Shown: one piece after another, positions 45,952-54,746 of the stretch
Layout of the letters: each line of letters opens with the position of its first letter
Numbering within the stretch: position 1 is the stretch's first letter
Assembly: GCF_001426405.1 (NCBI RefSeq)
Contig: NZ_LMEP01000012.1
Coordinates: 437,921 to 501,920, forward strand
DNA: 64,000 nucleotides
Reading direction: 5' to 3'
Source of the DNA: Streptomyces sp. Root1304
GTDB lineage: Bacteria > Actinomycetota > Actinomycetes > Streptomycetales > Streptomycetaceae
Program-made: the position numbers and the translations under genes
The notes under the pieces: model-generated
Seen by the model: only the letters and a program-made list of their open reading frames with translations
The model's database searches: none
Told to the model about the DNA's origin: nothing

Positions 45952-46758
45952 CTACGGCGCCGTCACGAAGTCGATCAGTTCCTCCACCCGGCCCAGCAGC
46001 TCCGGCTCCAGGTCCTTGTAGGACTCCACGCGCTTGAGGATCGCCTGCCAGACCGCGCCGGTGTTGTCCGAGGGCCAGCCCAGGGCCCGGCACACGCCCG
46101 TCTTCCAGTCCTGGCCGCGCGGGACCGCAGGCCAGGCCGGGATGCCGATCGAGGAGGGCTTCACGGCCTCCCAGACGTCGATGTACGGGTGGCCGACGAC
46201 GAGCACGTCCGGGGAGGCCACCCGCGCGGCGATCCGCGACTCCTTCGAGCCCGGGACGAGGTGGTCGACGAGGACGCCCAGCCGGGCGTCCGGTGCGGGG
46301 GCGAACTCCGCGACGATCGACGGCAGGTCGTCGACGCCCTCCAGGTACTCCACGACCACGCCCTCGACGCGCAGGTCGTCGCCCCAGACCCGCTCGACCA
46401 GCTCCGCGTCGTGGCGGCCCTCGACGTAGATCCGGCCCGCCCGCGCCACCCGCGCCCGCGCCGCCGGGACGGCCACCGAGCCGGAGGCCGTACGGGTGGG
46501 GCGCACCGGCGACGACGAGGACGGGCGGACCAGGGTCACCACCCGGCCCTCCAGGAGGAAGCCGCGCGGGTCCAGCGGGAACACCCGGTGCCTGCCGAAG
46601 CGGTCCTCCAGGGTCACCGTGCCCGCCTCGCAGCGGATCACCGCCCCGCAGAAGCCCGTGGAGACCTCCTCGACGACCAGATCGCGGTCGGCCGGGATCT
46701 CCGGGACGGGCTTCGGCTTCTTCCACGAGGGCGTCAGGTCCGGGTCGTAGCTGCGCAT
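45952..46758 (-). CDS. DUF3097 family protein
   Basis: 268 residues. It matches the actinobacterial DUF3097 family: SYDPDLTPSWKKPK at the start, RIYVEGRHDAELVERVWGDD near 125 (Toprim-like EGxxD pattern) and DHLVPGSKESRIA near 170. The Toprim-like fold suggests nucleic-acid or nucleotide binding; the function is not known to me. ATG 46758 is chosen because a TAGCGT box lies 7 nt upstream. Confidence 0.82.
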   Translation of the reverse strand: MRSYDPDLTPSWKKPKPVPEIPADRDLVVEEVSTGFCGAVIRCEAGTVTLEDRFGRHRVFPLDPRGFLLEGRVVTLVRPSSSSPVRPTRTASGSVAVPAARARVARAGRIYVEGRHDAELVERVWGDDLRVEGVVVEYLEGVDDLPSIVAEFAPAPDARLGVLVDHLVPGSKESRIAARVASPDVLVVGHPYIDVWEAVKPSSIGIPAWPAVPRGQDWKTGVCRALGWPSDNTGAVWQAILKRVESYKDLEPELLGRVEELIDFVTAP

Positions 46759-46765
46759 TCGGTGG

Positions 46766-46771
46766 ACGCTA
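46766..46771 (-). promoter_or_regulatory. -10 box TAGCGT, leaderless DUF3097 gene
   Basis: On the minus strand TAGCGT, 7 nt, then ATG 46758. It lies inside the 3' end of the upstream MBL gene. Confidence 0.55.
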
Positions 46772-47497
46772 CGACACCGCGAAGCGCGTTGCCAGTTCAC
46801 CGCGCTGGGTCCGTACGAACGTGGCGTCCACCACCGCCCCGTGCCCCGGCACGTACACCGCGTCCTCGCCGCCGAGCCGCAGCAGCCGGTCCAGCGCGTC
46901 CGGCCAGCGGGACGGGACCGCGTCCGGGCCCGCCTGCGGTTCGCCCGACTCCTCCACCAGGTCGCCGCAGAAGACCACCTCCCGCTCGCCGGGCACCAGG
47001 AGCACCAGGTCGTGGCCGGTGTGGCCGGGGCTCAGGTTCGCCAGGAGGACCTGCCGGCCGCCCAGGTCGAGCGTCCACTCCCCGGAGACCGTGTGCCGCG
47101 GGGCCACCAGGGCGTCCACCGCCTCCGCGGCCGCCGCCGCGTCGACCCCCTGCCGTACCGCGTCCTCGCCCAGCGCCTCCCGGTCCCGCACCCGGCCCAT
47201 CAGCTCGTCCGAGCCGACCGCGCCGAAGACCTCCGCGCCGGCGAAGGCCGCCGTGCCGAGGACATGGTCGAAATGGGGGTGGCTCAGTGCGATGTGTGTC
47301 ACTCTCCGGCCGCCCGTGAGCCCCGCGATCTGCGTCCGCAGCTCGGCGCCCTCCGCGAGCGAGGAGCCCGTGTCGTACAGCAGCACCGCCCGCTCGCCCA
47401 GCACCAGTCCGACCGTGGCGTCCCAGCCGGGCAGCCGTCGCCGGCCCACCCCGTCCGCGAGCCGCTCCCATCCGTACGCTTCCCAATCCACGTCCAT
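46769..47497 (-). CDS. MBL-fold metallo-hydrolase
   Basis: 242 residues. The metallo-beta-lactamase signature HPHFDHVLG lies near 73-81, GHTGHD near 159, FCGDLVE near 178 and PGHG near 224. The glyoxalase II/arylsulfatase-like layout gives a two-metal hydrolase; substrate unknown. The last 10 bp contain the -10 box of the next gene. ATG 47497 is 6 nt after TAGCGT on the minus strand. Confidence 0.88.
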   Translation of the reverse strand: MDVDWEAYGWERLADGVGRRRLPGWDATVGLVLGERAVLLYDTGSSLAEGAELRTQIAGLTGGRRVTHIALSHPHFDHVLGTAAFAGAEVFGAVGSDELMGRVRDREALGEDAVRQGVDAAAAAEAVDALVAPRHTVSGEWTLDLGGRQVLLANLSPGHTGHDLVLLVPGEREVVFCGDLVEESGEPQAGPDAVPSRWPDALDRLLRLGGEDAVYVPGHGAVVDATFVRTQRGELATRFAVS

Positions 47498-47503
47498 GGG
47501 GCG

Positions 47504-47509
47504 ACGCTA
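47504..47509 (-). promoter_or_regulatory. -10 box TAGCGT, leaderless MBL gene
   Basis: On the minus strand TAGCGT, 6 nt, ATG 47497. The same hexamer drives the next gene in the series. Confidence 0.55.
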
Positions 47510-47530
47510 ACCGGTGGGGGCGTCGCCACC

Positions 47531-47561
47531 TTGCCAGGAGCGACGCCCGCCGCCGTACACT
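47531..47561 (+). promoter_or_regulatory. Promoter of hrcA-dnaJ
   Basis: TTGCCA 47531-47536 and TACACT 47556-47561 with a 19-bp spacer, just upstream of the CIRCE element. Confidence 0.6.
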
Positions 47562-47574
47562 GACCGGGGGATCG

Positions 47575-47601
47575 CTGGCACTCGGACAGGGCGAGTGCCA
47601 A
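47575..47601. promoter_or_regulatory. CIRCE element (HrcA operator)
   Basis: CTGGCACTC-N9-GAGTGCCAA. The 9-N9-9 layout is that of CIRCE (consensus TTAGCACTC-N9-GAGTGCTAA), with outer positions changed but the symmetry kept. Autorepression by HrcA is expected. Confidence 0.85.
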
Positions 47602-47645
47602 AAGCGGAGCAACCGGAACGACGACGACAGCTGGAGGTGCGCACG

Positions 47646-48665
47646 ATGCTCAGCGAACGCAGACTCGAGGTCCTGCGCGCCATCGTCCAGGACTACGTCG
47701 GGACGGAGGAGCCCGTCGGCTCCAAGGCGCTCACCGAGCGCCACAAGCTCGGCGTGTCACCCGCCACCGTGCGCAACGACATGGCGGTGCTGGAGGAGGA
47801 GGGGTTCATCGCCCAGCCCCACACCAGCGCCGGCCGGATCCCGACCGACAAGGGCTACCGGCTCTTCGTCGACCGGCTCGCCGGCGTCAAGCCGCTGTCG
47901 ACGCCCGAGCGGCGGGCCATCCACAACTTCCTCGACGGAGCCGTCGACCTCGACGACGTCGTCGGGCGCACGGTCCGGCTGCTCGCGCAGCTGACCCGTC
48001 AGGTCGCCGTGGTCCAGTACCCCTCGCTGACGCGTTCGACCGTCCGGCACGTGGAGCTGCTCTCGCTGGCCCCGGCCCGCCTGATGCTCGTGCTCATCAC
48101 GGACACCGGCCGCGTCGAGCAGCGGGTCGTCGACTGCCCCGCGCCCTTCGGCGAGACCTCGCTCGCCGACCTGCGGGCCCGGCTCAACAGCCGGGTCGTC
48201 GGCCGCCGGTTCGCCGACGTGCCGCAGCTGGTGCAGGACCTCCCCGAATCCTTCGAGGAGCCCGAGGACCGCGCCACGGTCTCGACCGTGCTCGCGACCC
48301 TCCTCGAAACCCTGGTGGAGGAGCACGAGGAGCGGCTGATGATCGGCGGCACCTCCAACCTCACTCGCTTCGGCCCCGACTTTCCCCTGATGATCAGGCC
48401 CGTCCTGGAAGCTCTGGAGGAGCAGGTCGTGCTCCTCAAGCTGCTCGGCGAGGCCAAGGAATCGGGCATGACCGTACGCATCGGGCACGAGAACGCCCAC
48501 GAGGGGCTGAGCTCCACGTCCGTCGTCTCGGTCGGCTACGGTTCGGGCGGCGAGGCAGTCGCCAAACTCGGCGTGGTCGGACCGACCCGCATGGACTACC
48601 CCGGAACGATGGGAGCGGTACGCGCAGTGGCACGTTACGTCGGACAGATCCTGGCGGAGTCGTAA
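47646..48665 (+). CDS. hrcA: Heat-inducible transcription repressor HrcA
   Basis: 339 residues. The N-terminal winged helix ([32 protein letters not shown]) and [18 protein letters not shown] are diagnostic. The central part and C-terminal inserted dimerising domain follow, ending [13 protein letters not shown]. HrcA binds CIRCE to repress heat-shock genes. ATG 47646 is set by GGAGGT at 47633-47638. The dnaJ start follows its stop directly. Confidence 0.95.
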   Translation: MLSERRLEVLRAIVQDYVGTEEPVGSKALTERHKLGVSPATVRNDMAVLEEEGFIAQPHTSAGRIPTDKGYRLFVDRLAGVKPLSTPERRAIHNFLDGAVDLDDVVGRTVRLLAQLTRQVAVVQYPSLTRSTVRHVELLSLAPARLMLVLITDTGRVEQRVVDCPAPFGETSLADLRARLNSRVVGRRFADVPQLVQDLPESFEEPEDRATVSTVLATLLETLVEEHEERLMIGGTSNLTRFGPDFPLMIRPVLEALEEQVVLLKLLGEAKESGMTVRIGHENAHEGLSSTSVVSVGYGSGGEAVAKLGVVGPTRMDYPGTMGAVRAVARYVGQILAES

Positions 48666-49802
48666 GTGGCCACGGACTACTACGCCGTACTCGGCGTGCG
48701 CCGCGACGCTTCCCAGGACGAGATCAAGAAGGCGTTCCGGAGGCTCGCCCGCGAGCTGCACCCGGACGTCAATCCCGATCCGAAGACGCAGGAACGCTTC
48801 AAGGAGATCAACGCCGCCTACGAGGTCCTCTCGGACCCGCAGAAGAAGCAGGTCTACGACCTGGGCGGCGACCCCCTCTCGGCCTCCGGCGGAGGCGGCG
48901 CGGGCGGCTTCGGGGCCGGTGGCTTCGGCAACTTCTCCGACATCATGGACGCCTTCTTCGGCACGGCCTCGCAGCGCGGACCGCGCTCGCGGACCCGCCG
49001 CGGCCAGGACGCCATGATCCGCCTGGAGATCGACCTCAACGAGGCGGCCTTCGGCACGACCAAGGACATCCAGGTCGACACGGCGGTCGTCTGTACGACC
49101 TGCTCGGGCGAGGGCGCCGCACCCGGCACCTCCGCGCAGACCTGTGACATGTGCCGCGGCCGCGGCGAGGTCTCCCAGGTCACCCGGTCCTTCCTCGGCC
49201 AGGTCATGACCTCGCGGCCCTGCCCGCAGTGCCAGGGCTTCGGCACCGTCGTCCCGACCCCGTGCCCCGAGTGCGCGGGCGACGGCCGGGTCCGCTCCCG
49301 CCGCACCCTCACCGTCAAGATCCCGGCCGGTGTCGACAACGGCACCCGGATCCAGCTCGCGGGCGAGGGCGAGGTCGGCCCCGGCGGCGGCCCCGCCGGC
49401 GACCTGTACGTCGAGATCCACGAGACGCCGCACGAGACCTTCCAGCGGCGCGGGGACGACCTGCACTGCACGGTCACCCTCCCGATGACGGCGGCGGCGC
49501 TCGGCACCAAGGTGCAGCTGCAGACCCTCGACGGCCTCGAGGAGATCGACGTCCGCCCGGGCACGCAGTCCGGCCAGTCGATCCCGCTGCACGGCCGGGG
49601 CGTCACCCATCTGCGGGGCAACGGCCGGGGCGACCTGATCGTGCACGTCGAGGTCCAGACGCCGGGCAAGCTGGACGCGGAGCAGGAGCGCCTCCTGCGC
49701 GAACTGGCCAAGCTGCGCGGCGAGGAACGGCCCACCGGCCAGTTCCAGCCCGGGCAGCAGGGGCTGTTCTCGCGGCTGAAGGACGCGTTCAACGGGCGGT
49801 AG
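48666..49802 (+). CDS. dnaJ: Chaperone protein DnaJ
   Basis: 378 residues. J domain (YYAVLGVRRDASQDEIKKAF, with HPD in LHPDVN near 34), Gly/Phe-rich linker, and four CxxCxGxG zinc repeats (CTTCSGEG, CDMCRGRG, CPQCQGFG, CPECAGDG at about 145-205). The C-terminal substrate-binding domains complete a type-I DnaJ. GTG 48666 follows the hrcA TAA with no gap, with GGAG at about 48655. It lies in the hrcA operon, so it is the heat-shock regulated second DnaJ of Streptomyces (DnaJ2 type). Confidence 0.95.
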   Translation: MATDYYAVLGVRRDASQDEIKKAFRRLARELHPDVNPDPKTQERFKEINAAYEVLSDPQKKQVYDLGGDPLSASGGGGAGGFGAGGFGNFSDIMDAFFGTASQRGPRSRTRRGQDAMIRLEIDLNEAAFGTTKDIQVDTAVVCTTCSGEGAAPGTSAQTCDMCRGRGEVSQVTRSFLGQVMTSRPCPQCQGFGTVVPTPCPECAGDGRVRSRRTLTVKIPAGVDNGTRIQLAGEGEVGPGGGPAGDLYVEIHETPHETFQRRGDDLHCTVTLPMTAAALGTKVQLQTLDGLEEIDVRPGTQSGQSIPLHGRGVTHLRGNGRGDLIVHVEVQTPGKLDAEQERLLRELAKLRGEERPTGQFQPGQQGLFSRLKDAFNGR

Positions 49803-49850
49803 GCCCGTACGGACGGAGGGGCGGTGCCGTGATCGTACGGGCCGCCCCTT
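49802..49850 (+). terminator. Hairpin after dnaJ
   Basis: ggcccgtac 49802-49810 pairs with gtacgggcc 49835-49843; alternatively aggggcgg 49817-49824 with ccgcccct 49842-49849, followed by ttccc. Confidence 0.65.
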
Positions 49851-49918
49851 TCCCGTACCTGACGGACGAGCGGCATACGGATTCGGCCCCCGAAGCGGGG
49901 TCATGACACGATGCCCAT

Positions 49919-51001
49919 ATGTCCACCAGCGCACTGAACGATCTCTCTCGGTTTCCGATCGTGCAGGCCCCCATGGCGGGTGGCGGCTCCAGCCCCGAGC
50001 TCGTCGGAGCCGTCTGCGAGGCCGGGGCGCTCGGCTTCCTGGCCGGCGGGTACAAGACCGCCGGAGGCATGTACCAGGAGATCAAGCAGGTGCGCGCGCT
50101 CACCTCACGGCCCTTCGGCGTGAACCTCTTCCTGCCGCAGTCCGGGCGGCCCGCCGACCCGGCCGCCGTCGAGGTCTACCGCCACCAGCTCGCCGGCGAG
50201 GCCACCTGGTACGACACCCCGCTCGGCGAGACCGACGACAGCCGCGACGACGGCTACGACGGCAAACTGGCCATCCTCCTGGAGGACCCGGTCCCCGTCG
50301 TCTCCTTCACCTTCGGCTGCCCCGCGCCCGAAGCCCTCGCCGCCTTCGCCCGCGCCGGCACGTACACGATCGTCACCGTCACCTCCGCCGAGGAGGCCCT
50401 CGCCGCACAGCTCGCCGGGGCCGACGCCGTCTGCGTGCAGGGCGCCGAGGCCGGCGGACACCAGGGCACCTTCCGCGACGAACCGTCCGACGACGACACC
50501 CCCGGCACCGGGCTGCTCACCCTCCTCACCCAGGTCCGCGAGAGTGTCGCCCTGCCGATCGTCGCGACCGGCGGGATCATGCGGGGCGCGCAGATCGCCG
50601 CCGTCCTCGCGGCCGGGGCCGACGCCGCGCAGCTCGGCACGGCGTTCCTCTGCTGCCCCGAGTCCGGCGCCCACCCGCTCCACAAGCGGGCCCTGACCGA
50701 CCCGCTGTTCACCAGGACCGCGTTCACCCGGGCCTTCACCGGGCGCCCGGCGCGCGGCCTGGTCAACCGGTTCCTGCGCGAGCACGGGCCGTACGCCCCC
50801 GCCGCCTACCCCGAGATCCACCACCTCACCGCCCCGATCCGCAAGGCCGCCGCCACGGCCGGCGACGCCCAGGGCATGGCCCTGTGGGCCGGCCAGGGCC
50901 ACCGGCTCGCCCGCGAACTCCCCGCCGGGCGGCTGGTCGAGGTGCTGGCCGCCGAACTCGACACCGCCCTCTCCGGCCAGGCCCACAGGAGCGCCTCATG
51001 A
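49919..51001 (+). CDS. Nitronate monooxygenase-like FMN enzyme
   Basis: 360 residues. FPIVQAPMAGGGSSPELV near 11 is the FMN-barrel entry of the NMO family, AGALGFLAGG follows, and CVQGAEAGGHQGT near 175 and IVATGGIM near 220 are the flavin phosphate/active-site segments. It oxidises nitronates or acts as an enoyl-reductase-like flavoprotein. No Shine-Dalgarno sequence is obvious; ATG 49919 is the family start. The rsmE start overlaps its stop (ATGA), a conserved pairing in actinobacteria as far as I recall. Confidence 0.88.
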   Translation: MSTSALNDLSRFPIVQAPMAGGGSSPELVGAVCEAGALGFLAGGYKTAGGMYQEIKQVRALTSRPFGVNLFLPQSGRPADPAAVEVYRHQLAGEATWYDTPLGETDDSRDDGYDGKLAILLEDPVPVVSFTFGCPAPEALAAFARAGTYTIVTVTSAEEALAAQLAGADAVCVQGAEAGGHQGTFRDEPSDDDTPGTGLLTLLTQVRESVALPIVATGGIMRGAQIAAVLAAGADAAQLGTAFLCCPESGAHPLHKRALTDPLFTRTAFTRAFTGRPARGLVNRFLREHGPYAPAAYPEIHHLTAPIRKAAATAGDAQGMALWAGQGHRLARELPAGRLVEVLAAELDTALSGQAHRSAS

Positions 51002-51741
51002 CCGCACCCGTCTTCGTCGTCGATGCCGTTCCCGGCGCCGGGAGCTTCCTCCTGGACGGCCCCGAGGGACGGCACGCCGTCTCCGTGAAACGGCTGCGGG
51101 AGGGCGAGGAACTGGTCCTCGCCGACGGCCGGGGCCGCTGGGCGGCGTGCGTGGTGCTGGCCGCCGAGGGCAAGGACCAGCTGACCGTGCGGGTCGACGA
51201 GGTCCACGAGGACCCCGAGGAGGAGCCCCGGATCACCGTCGTCCAGGCGCTGCCCAAGGGCGACCGGGGCGAACTCGCCGTCGAGACCATGACGGAGACC
51301 GGGGTGGACGCGATCGTGCCGTGGGCCGCCTCCCGCTGCATCACCCAGTGGAAGGGCGACCGGGGCCTCAAGGCGCTCGCCAAGTGGCGGTCCACCGCGC
51401 GCGAGGCCGGCAAGCAGTCGCGCCGCTCCCGGTTCCCCGAGGTCGCCGAGCAGATGACCACCAAGCAGGTCGCGGCGTTCCTCGCCGGGGCCGATTTCGC
51501 GGCCGTCCTGCACGAGGACCGCGACCACCCGAGCGGGGCGCTCGCCACCGCCGAACTCCCCGCGAAGGGCTCGGTCGTGCTGATCGTCGGCCCCGAGGGG
51601 GGCGTCTCCCCGGAGGAGCTGGCCGTGTTCGAGGCGGCCGGGGCGAAGCCGTACCGGCTGGGCCGCAGCGTGCTCCGCACGTCGACGGCCGGCACGGCGG
51701 CGACGGCGCTCGTCCTGGGCCGTACCGGGCGCTGGAGCTAG
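50998..51741 (+). CDS. rsmE: 16S rRNA m3U1498 methyltransferase
   Basis: 247 residues, SPOUT family with a deep-knot SAM site. N-terminal PUA-like part (HAVSVKRLREGEELVL), then QALPKGDRGELAVETMTETG near 84 and the knot VLIVGPEGGVSPEEL near 196 and LGRSVLRTSTA near 221. It methylates U1498 in helix 44 of 16S rRNA. Translationally coupled to the upstream gene by ATGA. Confidence 0.93.
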   Translation: MTAPVFVVDAVPGAGSFLLDGPEGRHAVSVKRLREGEELVLADGRGRWAACVVLAAEGKDQLTVRVDEVHEDPEEEPRITVVQALPKGDRGELAVETMTETGVDAIVPWAASRCITQWKGDRGLKALAKWRSTAREAGKQSRRSRFPEVAEQMTTKQVAAFLAGADFAAVLHEDRDHPSGALATAELPAKGSVVLIVGPEGGVSPEELAVFEAAGAKPYRLGRSVLRTSTAGTAATALVLGRTGRWS

Positions 51742-51760
51742 CTCGTGTCCGGGAAGTGGT

Positions 51761-51779
51761 CCCGCCCGGCCCGGGCGGG
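51761..51779. terminator. Bidirectional terminator after rsmE
   Basis: CCCGCCC 51761-51767 and GGGCGGG 51773-51779, loop ggccc, between convergent genes. Confidence 0.7.
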
Positions 51780-51803
51780 CGGCACCGCTTTCCGGCCGAG
51801 ACC

Positions 51804-52166
51804 TTAAGCCTGCTCCGTCGCCGTCAGGCTGTCGTAGAGGGGCCAGCCGTCCTCGTCGTGGACGCCGTGCGCCTCCGGGTGGAGGCCGCGGGCGGTGGCC
51901 TCGTCGAGGAAGCGGCGTACGACACCCGGCTCGTTCAGGTTGAGGATGCCGCCGTCGGCCGAGGCGATGTCGCCCGCACCGAACGGATAGCCGGCCACGA
52001 TCCGGCCCGGGCCCTCCCGGAAGACCAGCCGGAGCCGGCGGTGACGGTGCTCGGCACGGTTCAGGGTGAGGTACGTCAGACACTCCGGGTCGTGCCGGTG
52101 GCCGAGCGTCCACAGCCACACCGTGTCGTCCACCGTCAGTCTGCGCGGCACGCGGTCACGTCTCAT
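51804..52166 (-). CDS. Conserved Streptomyces protein of unknown function
   Basis: 120 residues. DDTVWLWTLGHRHDPE near 13 and LRLVFREGPGRIVAGYPFG near 45 are followed by LNEPGVVRRFLDEA near 75. Alternating beta/alpha sequence suggests a small soluble fold. No motif recognised. ATG 52166 lies 7 nt after TACACT on the minus strand. Divergent from the AAA+ gene with 96 bp between. Confidence 0.7.
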   Translation of the reverse strand: MRRDRVPRRLTVDDTVWLWTLGHRHDPECLTYLTLNRAEHRHRRLRLVFREGPGRIVAGYPFGAGDIASADGGILNLNEPGVVRRFLDEATARGLHPEAHGVHDEDGWPLYDSLTATEQA

Positions 52167-52173
52167 CCGGCGA

Positions 52174-52179
52174 AGTGTA
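52174..52179 (-). promoter_or_regulatory. -10 box TACACT, leaderless gene 52166
   Basis: On the minus strand TACACT, 7 nt, ATG 52166. Confidence 0.55.
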
Positions 52180-52250
52180 GGAAGCCAACGGCGGGCAGGG
52201 CCGACGAATTCCGGCCAGCCCCCGGTGGACGGGCGCCCCCGCGCCCTCCT

Positions 52251-52256
52251 TAGGCT
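52251..52256 (+). promoter_or_regulatory. -10 box TAGGCT, leaderless AAA+ gene
   Basis: TAGGCT, 6 nt, then ATG 52263. It faces the TACACT box 72 bp away on the other strand. Confidence 0.55.
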
Positions 52257-52262
52257 GACCGC

Positions 52263-53579
52263 ATGGCCGACGAGTCCCCCCTGATCCGCAGTCTGCGCGC
52301 CGCGGTCGCCGCCGCGCCCGACGACGTACCGCTCCGTCTTCACTTCGGTGAACTCCTCCTCGCGGAGGGGCGGAACGACGAGGCCGTCGCGGAGGCGGCG
52401 GTCGCGCTCCAGCACGCGCCGGGGGACGCGGACGCCCGCGCCCTGATGATGCGGGCGATGGGGATGCCGCCCGCGCCGGTGACGGCGGCCCCGGTGACGG
52501 CGCCCGCGCCCGCCCCGGAGGAGCCCGTACGGCCGGAGACACCGTCGCCCGCCCGCCCCGAGACGCCCCCCGCGCAGCCCCCCGCCTTCGACTGGGCCGC
52601 CGCCGAGCAGCAGGTCCAGGACGTCGTCGGGCCCCGGTTCCTGGAGGACCCGCAGGCCGCCGACGGCGAGGGGGCCGCCGGGGACGCCGCCGCCTGGGAC
52701 GTCGACGCGCCCGGCTCCGTGCGCCTCGCCGACGTCGGCGGCATGGAGGAGGTCAAGGACCGCCTCGAAGCCGCCTTCCTCGCCCCCATGCGCAACCCCG
52801 AACTCCGCAAGCTGTACGGCAAGTCGCTCCGCGGCGGACTGCTCCTCTACGGGCCGCCCGGCTGCGGCAAGACCTTCATCGCGCGCGCCGTCGCCGGCGA
52901 ACTCGGCGCGAACTTCCTCACCGTCTCCCTCTCCGACGTCCTCGACATGTGGATCGGGGCCTCCGAGAAGAACATCCACGACATCTTCGAGACCGCCCGC
53001 CGCCAGGCGCCCTGCGTCGTCTTCCTCGACGAGCTGGACGCCCTCGGCGCCAAGCGTTCCCGCAGCCACCACAGCGGCCTGCGCAACGTCGTCAACCAGC
53101 TCCTCACCGAACTGGACGGCATCGCGAGCGGCGCGGGCAACGAGGGCGTCTTCGTGCTCGCCGCCACCAACGTGCCCTGGGACGTGGACATCGCCCTGCG
53201 CCGCCCCGGCCGCCTCGACCGCACCCTGCTCGTGCTGCCGCCGGACGCCGCCGCCCGCGAGTCGATCCTCCGCTACCACCTGCGCGAGCGCCCCATCGAG
53301 GCCGTCGACCTCGGCAAGCTCGTCAAGGCCACCGAGGACTTCTCCGGCGCCGACCTCGCGCACGTCTGCGAGACGGCCGCCGAGGCCGCCCTCCTCGACT
53401 CCGCCCGCAGCGGCTCCGTACGCCTCATCTCCACCAAGGACCTGCTCGGCGCGGCCAAGCAGATCAAGCCGTCCACGGAGCCGTGGTTCGCGGCCGCCCG
53501 GAACGTCGCCATGTTCGCCAACGAGGGCGGCCTCTACGACGACCTCCTCGCCCACCTCAAGAAGAAGCGCAAGCTGTGA
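52263..53579 (+). CDS. TPR-AAA+ ATPase, FtsH/Cdc48-like module
   Basis: 438 residues. Residues about 5-65 form TPR-like helices (RLHFGELLLAEGRNDEAV), a Pro/Ala-rich linker follows (70-115), and the AAA+ domain spans about 155-400. Walker A is GPPGCGKTF near 196, Walker B VVFLDELDA near 250, sensor-1 ATNVPW near 302, and arginine finger RRPGRLDRT near 315. The tail is basic (HLKKKRKL). No protease or membrane part, so it resembles a chaperone-type Cdc48/ARC relative. The next gene (TPR membrane protein) starts in its stop (GTGA), so they form one module. Confidence 0.86.
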   Translation: MADESPLIRSLRAAVAAAPDDVPLRLHFGELLLAEGRNDEAVAEAAVALQHAPGDADARALMMRAMGMPPAPVTAAPVTAPAPAPEEPVRPETPSPARPETPPAQPPAFDWAAAEQQVQDVVGPRFLEDPQAADGEGAAGDAAAWDVDAPGSVRLADVGGMEEVKDRLEAAFLAPMRNPELRKLYGKSLRGGLLLYGPPGCGKTFIARAVAGELGANFLTVSLSDVLDMWIGASEKNIHDIFETARRQAPCVVFLDELDALGAKRSRSHHSGLRNVVNQLLTELDGIASGAGNEGVFVLAATNVPWDVDIALRRPGRLDRTLLVLPPDAAARESILRYHLRERPIEAVDLGKLVKATEDFSGADLAHVCETAAEAALLDSARSGSVRLISTKDLLGAAKQIKPSTEPWFAAARNVAMFANEGGLYDDLLAHLKKKRKL

Positions 53580-54670
53580 CCGCCCCGACCGCGCTCCGGC
53601 GCGCCGAGGCCCTCTACGACACCGGGCGGTACGCACAGGCCGGGGAACTCGTCGCCCAGCACCTGGCGACCGAACCGGAGGACGCCGAGGCGCTCGTCCT
53701 GCTCGCCCGCTGCCACCACCGGGCCGAGGACCACGCCGCCGCCCTGGACGCCGTGGACCGGGCGCTGCGCGCCGAACCCGAGCTGCTCATGGGCTGGCTG
53801 ATGCGGGTGCAGATCCTGCTGGGCCTGCGCCGCTTCCCGGAGGCGGAGGCCTCCGCCCGGCACGCCGTCGAACTCGCCCCGCAGTTCTGGGGCAGCCACT
53901 ACGCCCTCGGCACCGCCCTCGCCCAGTTCGGGGAGCACGCGCACACGCCCGCGCGCACCGTCGCGGCGTACGAGGCGGCGCGGACCGCCGTGAACCTCGG
54001 CCCCGAGGAGGACGCGGCGCACTTCCTGGTGGGGCTCACCGCCCAGCGCCGGGGCGACCACGCCACCGCGCAGCGGGCGTACGAGACGACGCTGCGCCTC
54101 AACCCGCAGAGCAGCGAGGCCCACAACAACCTGTCGCTGCTGCGGCTGCGGCGCCGCTGGTTCCGGCGCGGGGCCTGGACCCAGGCCGCCGAGGGCTTCG
54201 TCGCCTCCGCCGCGCTCGACCTCCAGGACCGCAAGGCCCGCTACAACCTGGAGGCCATGGCCTGGAACACCGTCGCCGGGGCCCGCTGGGTGGCCCTGCT
54301 CGGCTTCGTCGCCTCGACGTTCGGCGCCGCCGCCGTCCGCGGCGGGGCGACCGGCGCGGAAGCGGTCGTGCCCCTCGTGACCGGGGCGGTCGTGCTCGTC
54401 GGCGCCTGGACCGGCTGGGTGCTGTGGATGGGCCGCCGGGTGCCGCCCCGGCTGCGCCGCCCGATGCTCCTGGTGGCGCGTTCCTGCGGGCCGGTCGTCG
54501 CGATGGCCGTCGCCGTGGGCCTGCTCGGGCTCTACTCGGCGGTGTCCATGGCCCTGTGGTCGATGGGCACGGGGGTGGCCGGCGGACTGGGGTCGCCGCT
54601 GTTCTGGGCCGTGATCATCACGTACTGGGTGAGCCGCTCGGCGCTGAACCGGCGCGCGCCCAAGGACTGA
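53576..54670 (+). CDS. TPR-repeat membrane protein coupled to the AAA+ ATPase
   Basis: 364 residues. About five TPR repeats fill residues 3-205 (ALYDTGRYAQAGELVAQHL, LVGLTAQRRGDHATAQRAYE, LNPQSSEAHNNLSLLRLR). Three membrane helices lie at about 238-350 (WVALLGFVASTFGAAAV, AVVPLVTGAVVLVGAWTGW, VVAMAVAVGLLGLYSAVSMAL). Probably the TPR region is cytoplasmic and recruits the ATPase. GTG 53576 overlaps the AAA+ stop. Function unknown. Confidence 0.8.
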   Translation: MTAPTALRRAEALYDTGRYAQAGELVAQHLATEPEDAEALVLLARCHHRAEDHAAALDAVDRALRAEPELLMGWLMRVQILLGLRRFPEAEASARHAVELAPQFWGSHYALGTALAQFGEHAHTPARTVAAYEAARTAVNLGPEEDAAHFLVGLTAQRRGDHATAQRAYETTLRLNPQSSEAHNNLSLLRLRRRWFRRGAWTQAAEGFVASAALDLQDRKARYNLEAMAWNTVAGARWVALLGFVASTFGAAAVRGGATGAEAVVPLVTGAVVLVGAWTGWVLWMGRRVPPRLRRPMLLVARSCGPVVAMAVAVGLLGLYSAVSMALWSMGTGVAGGLGSPLFWAVIITYWVSRSALNRRAPKD

Positions 54671-54746
54671 CCGGGGACGCGGTCGTGTCCGAGGCGGCCG
54701 ATAGCATGCGCGTGTACTGATCGACGGAGGCGAGGAGGACCGGGCC

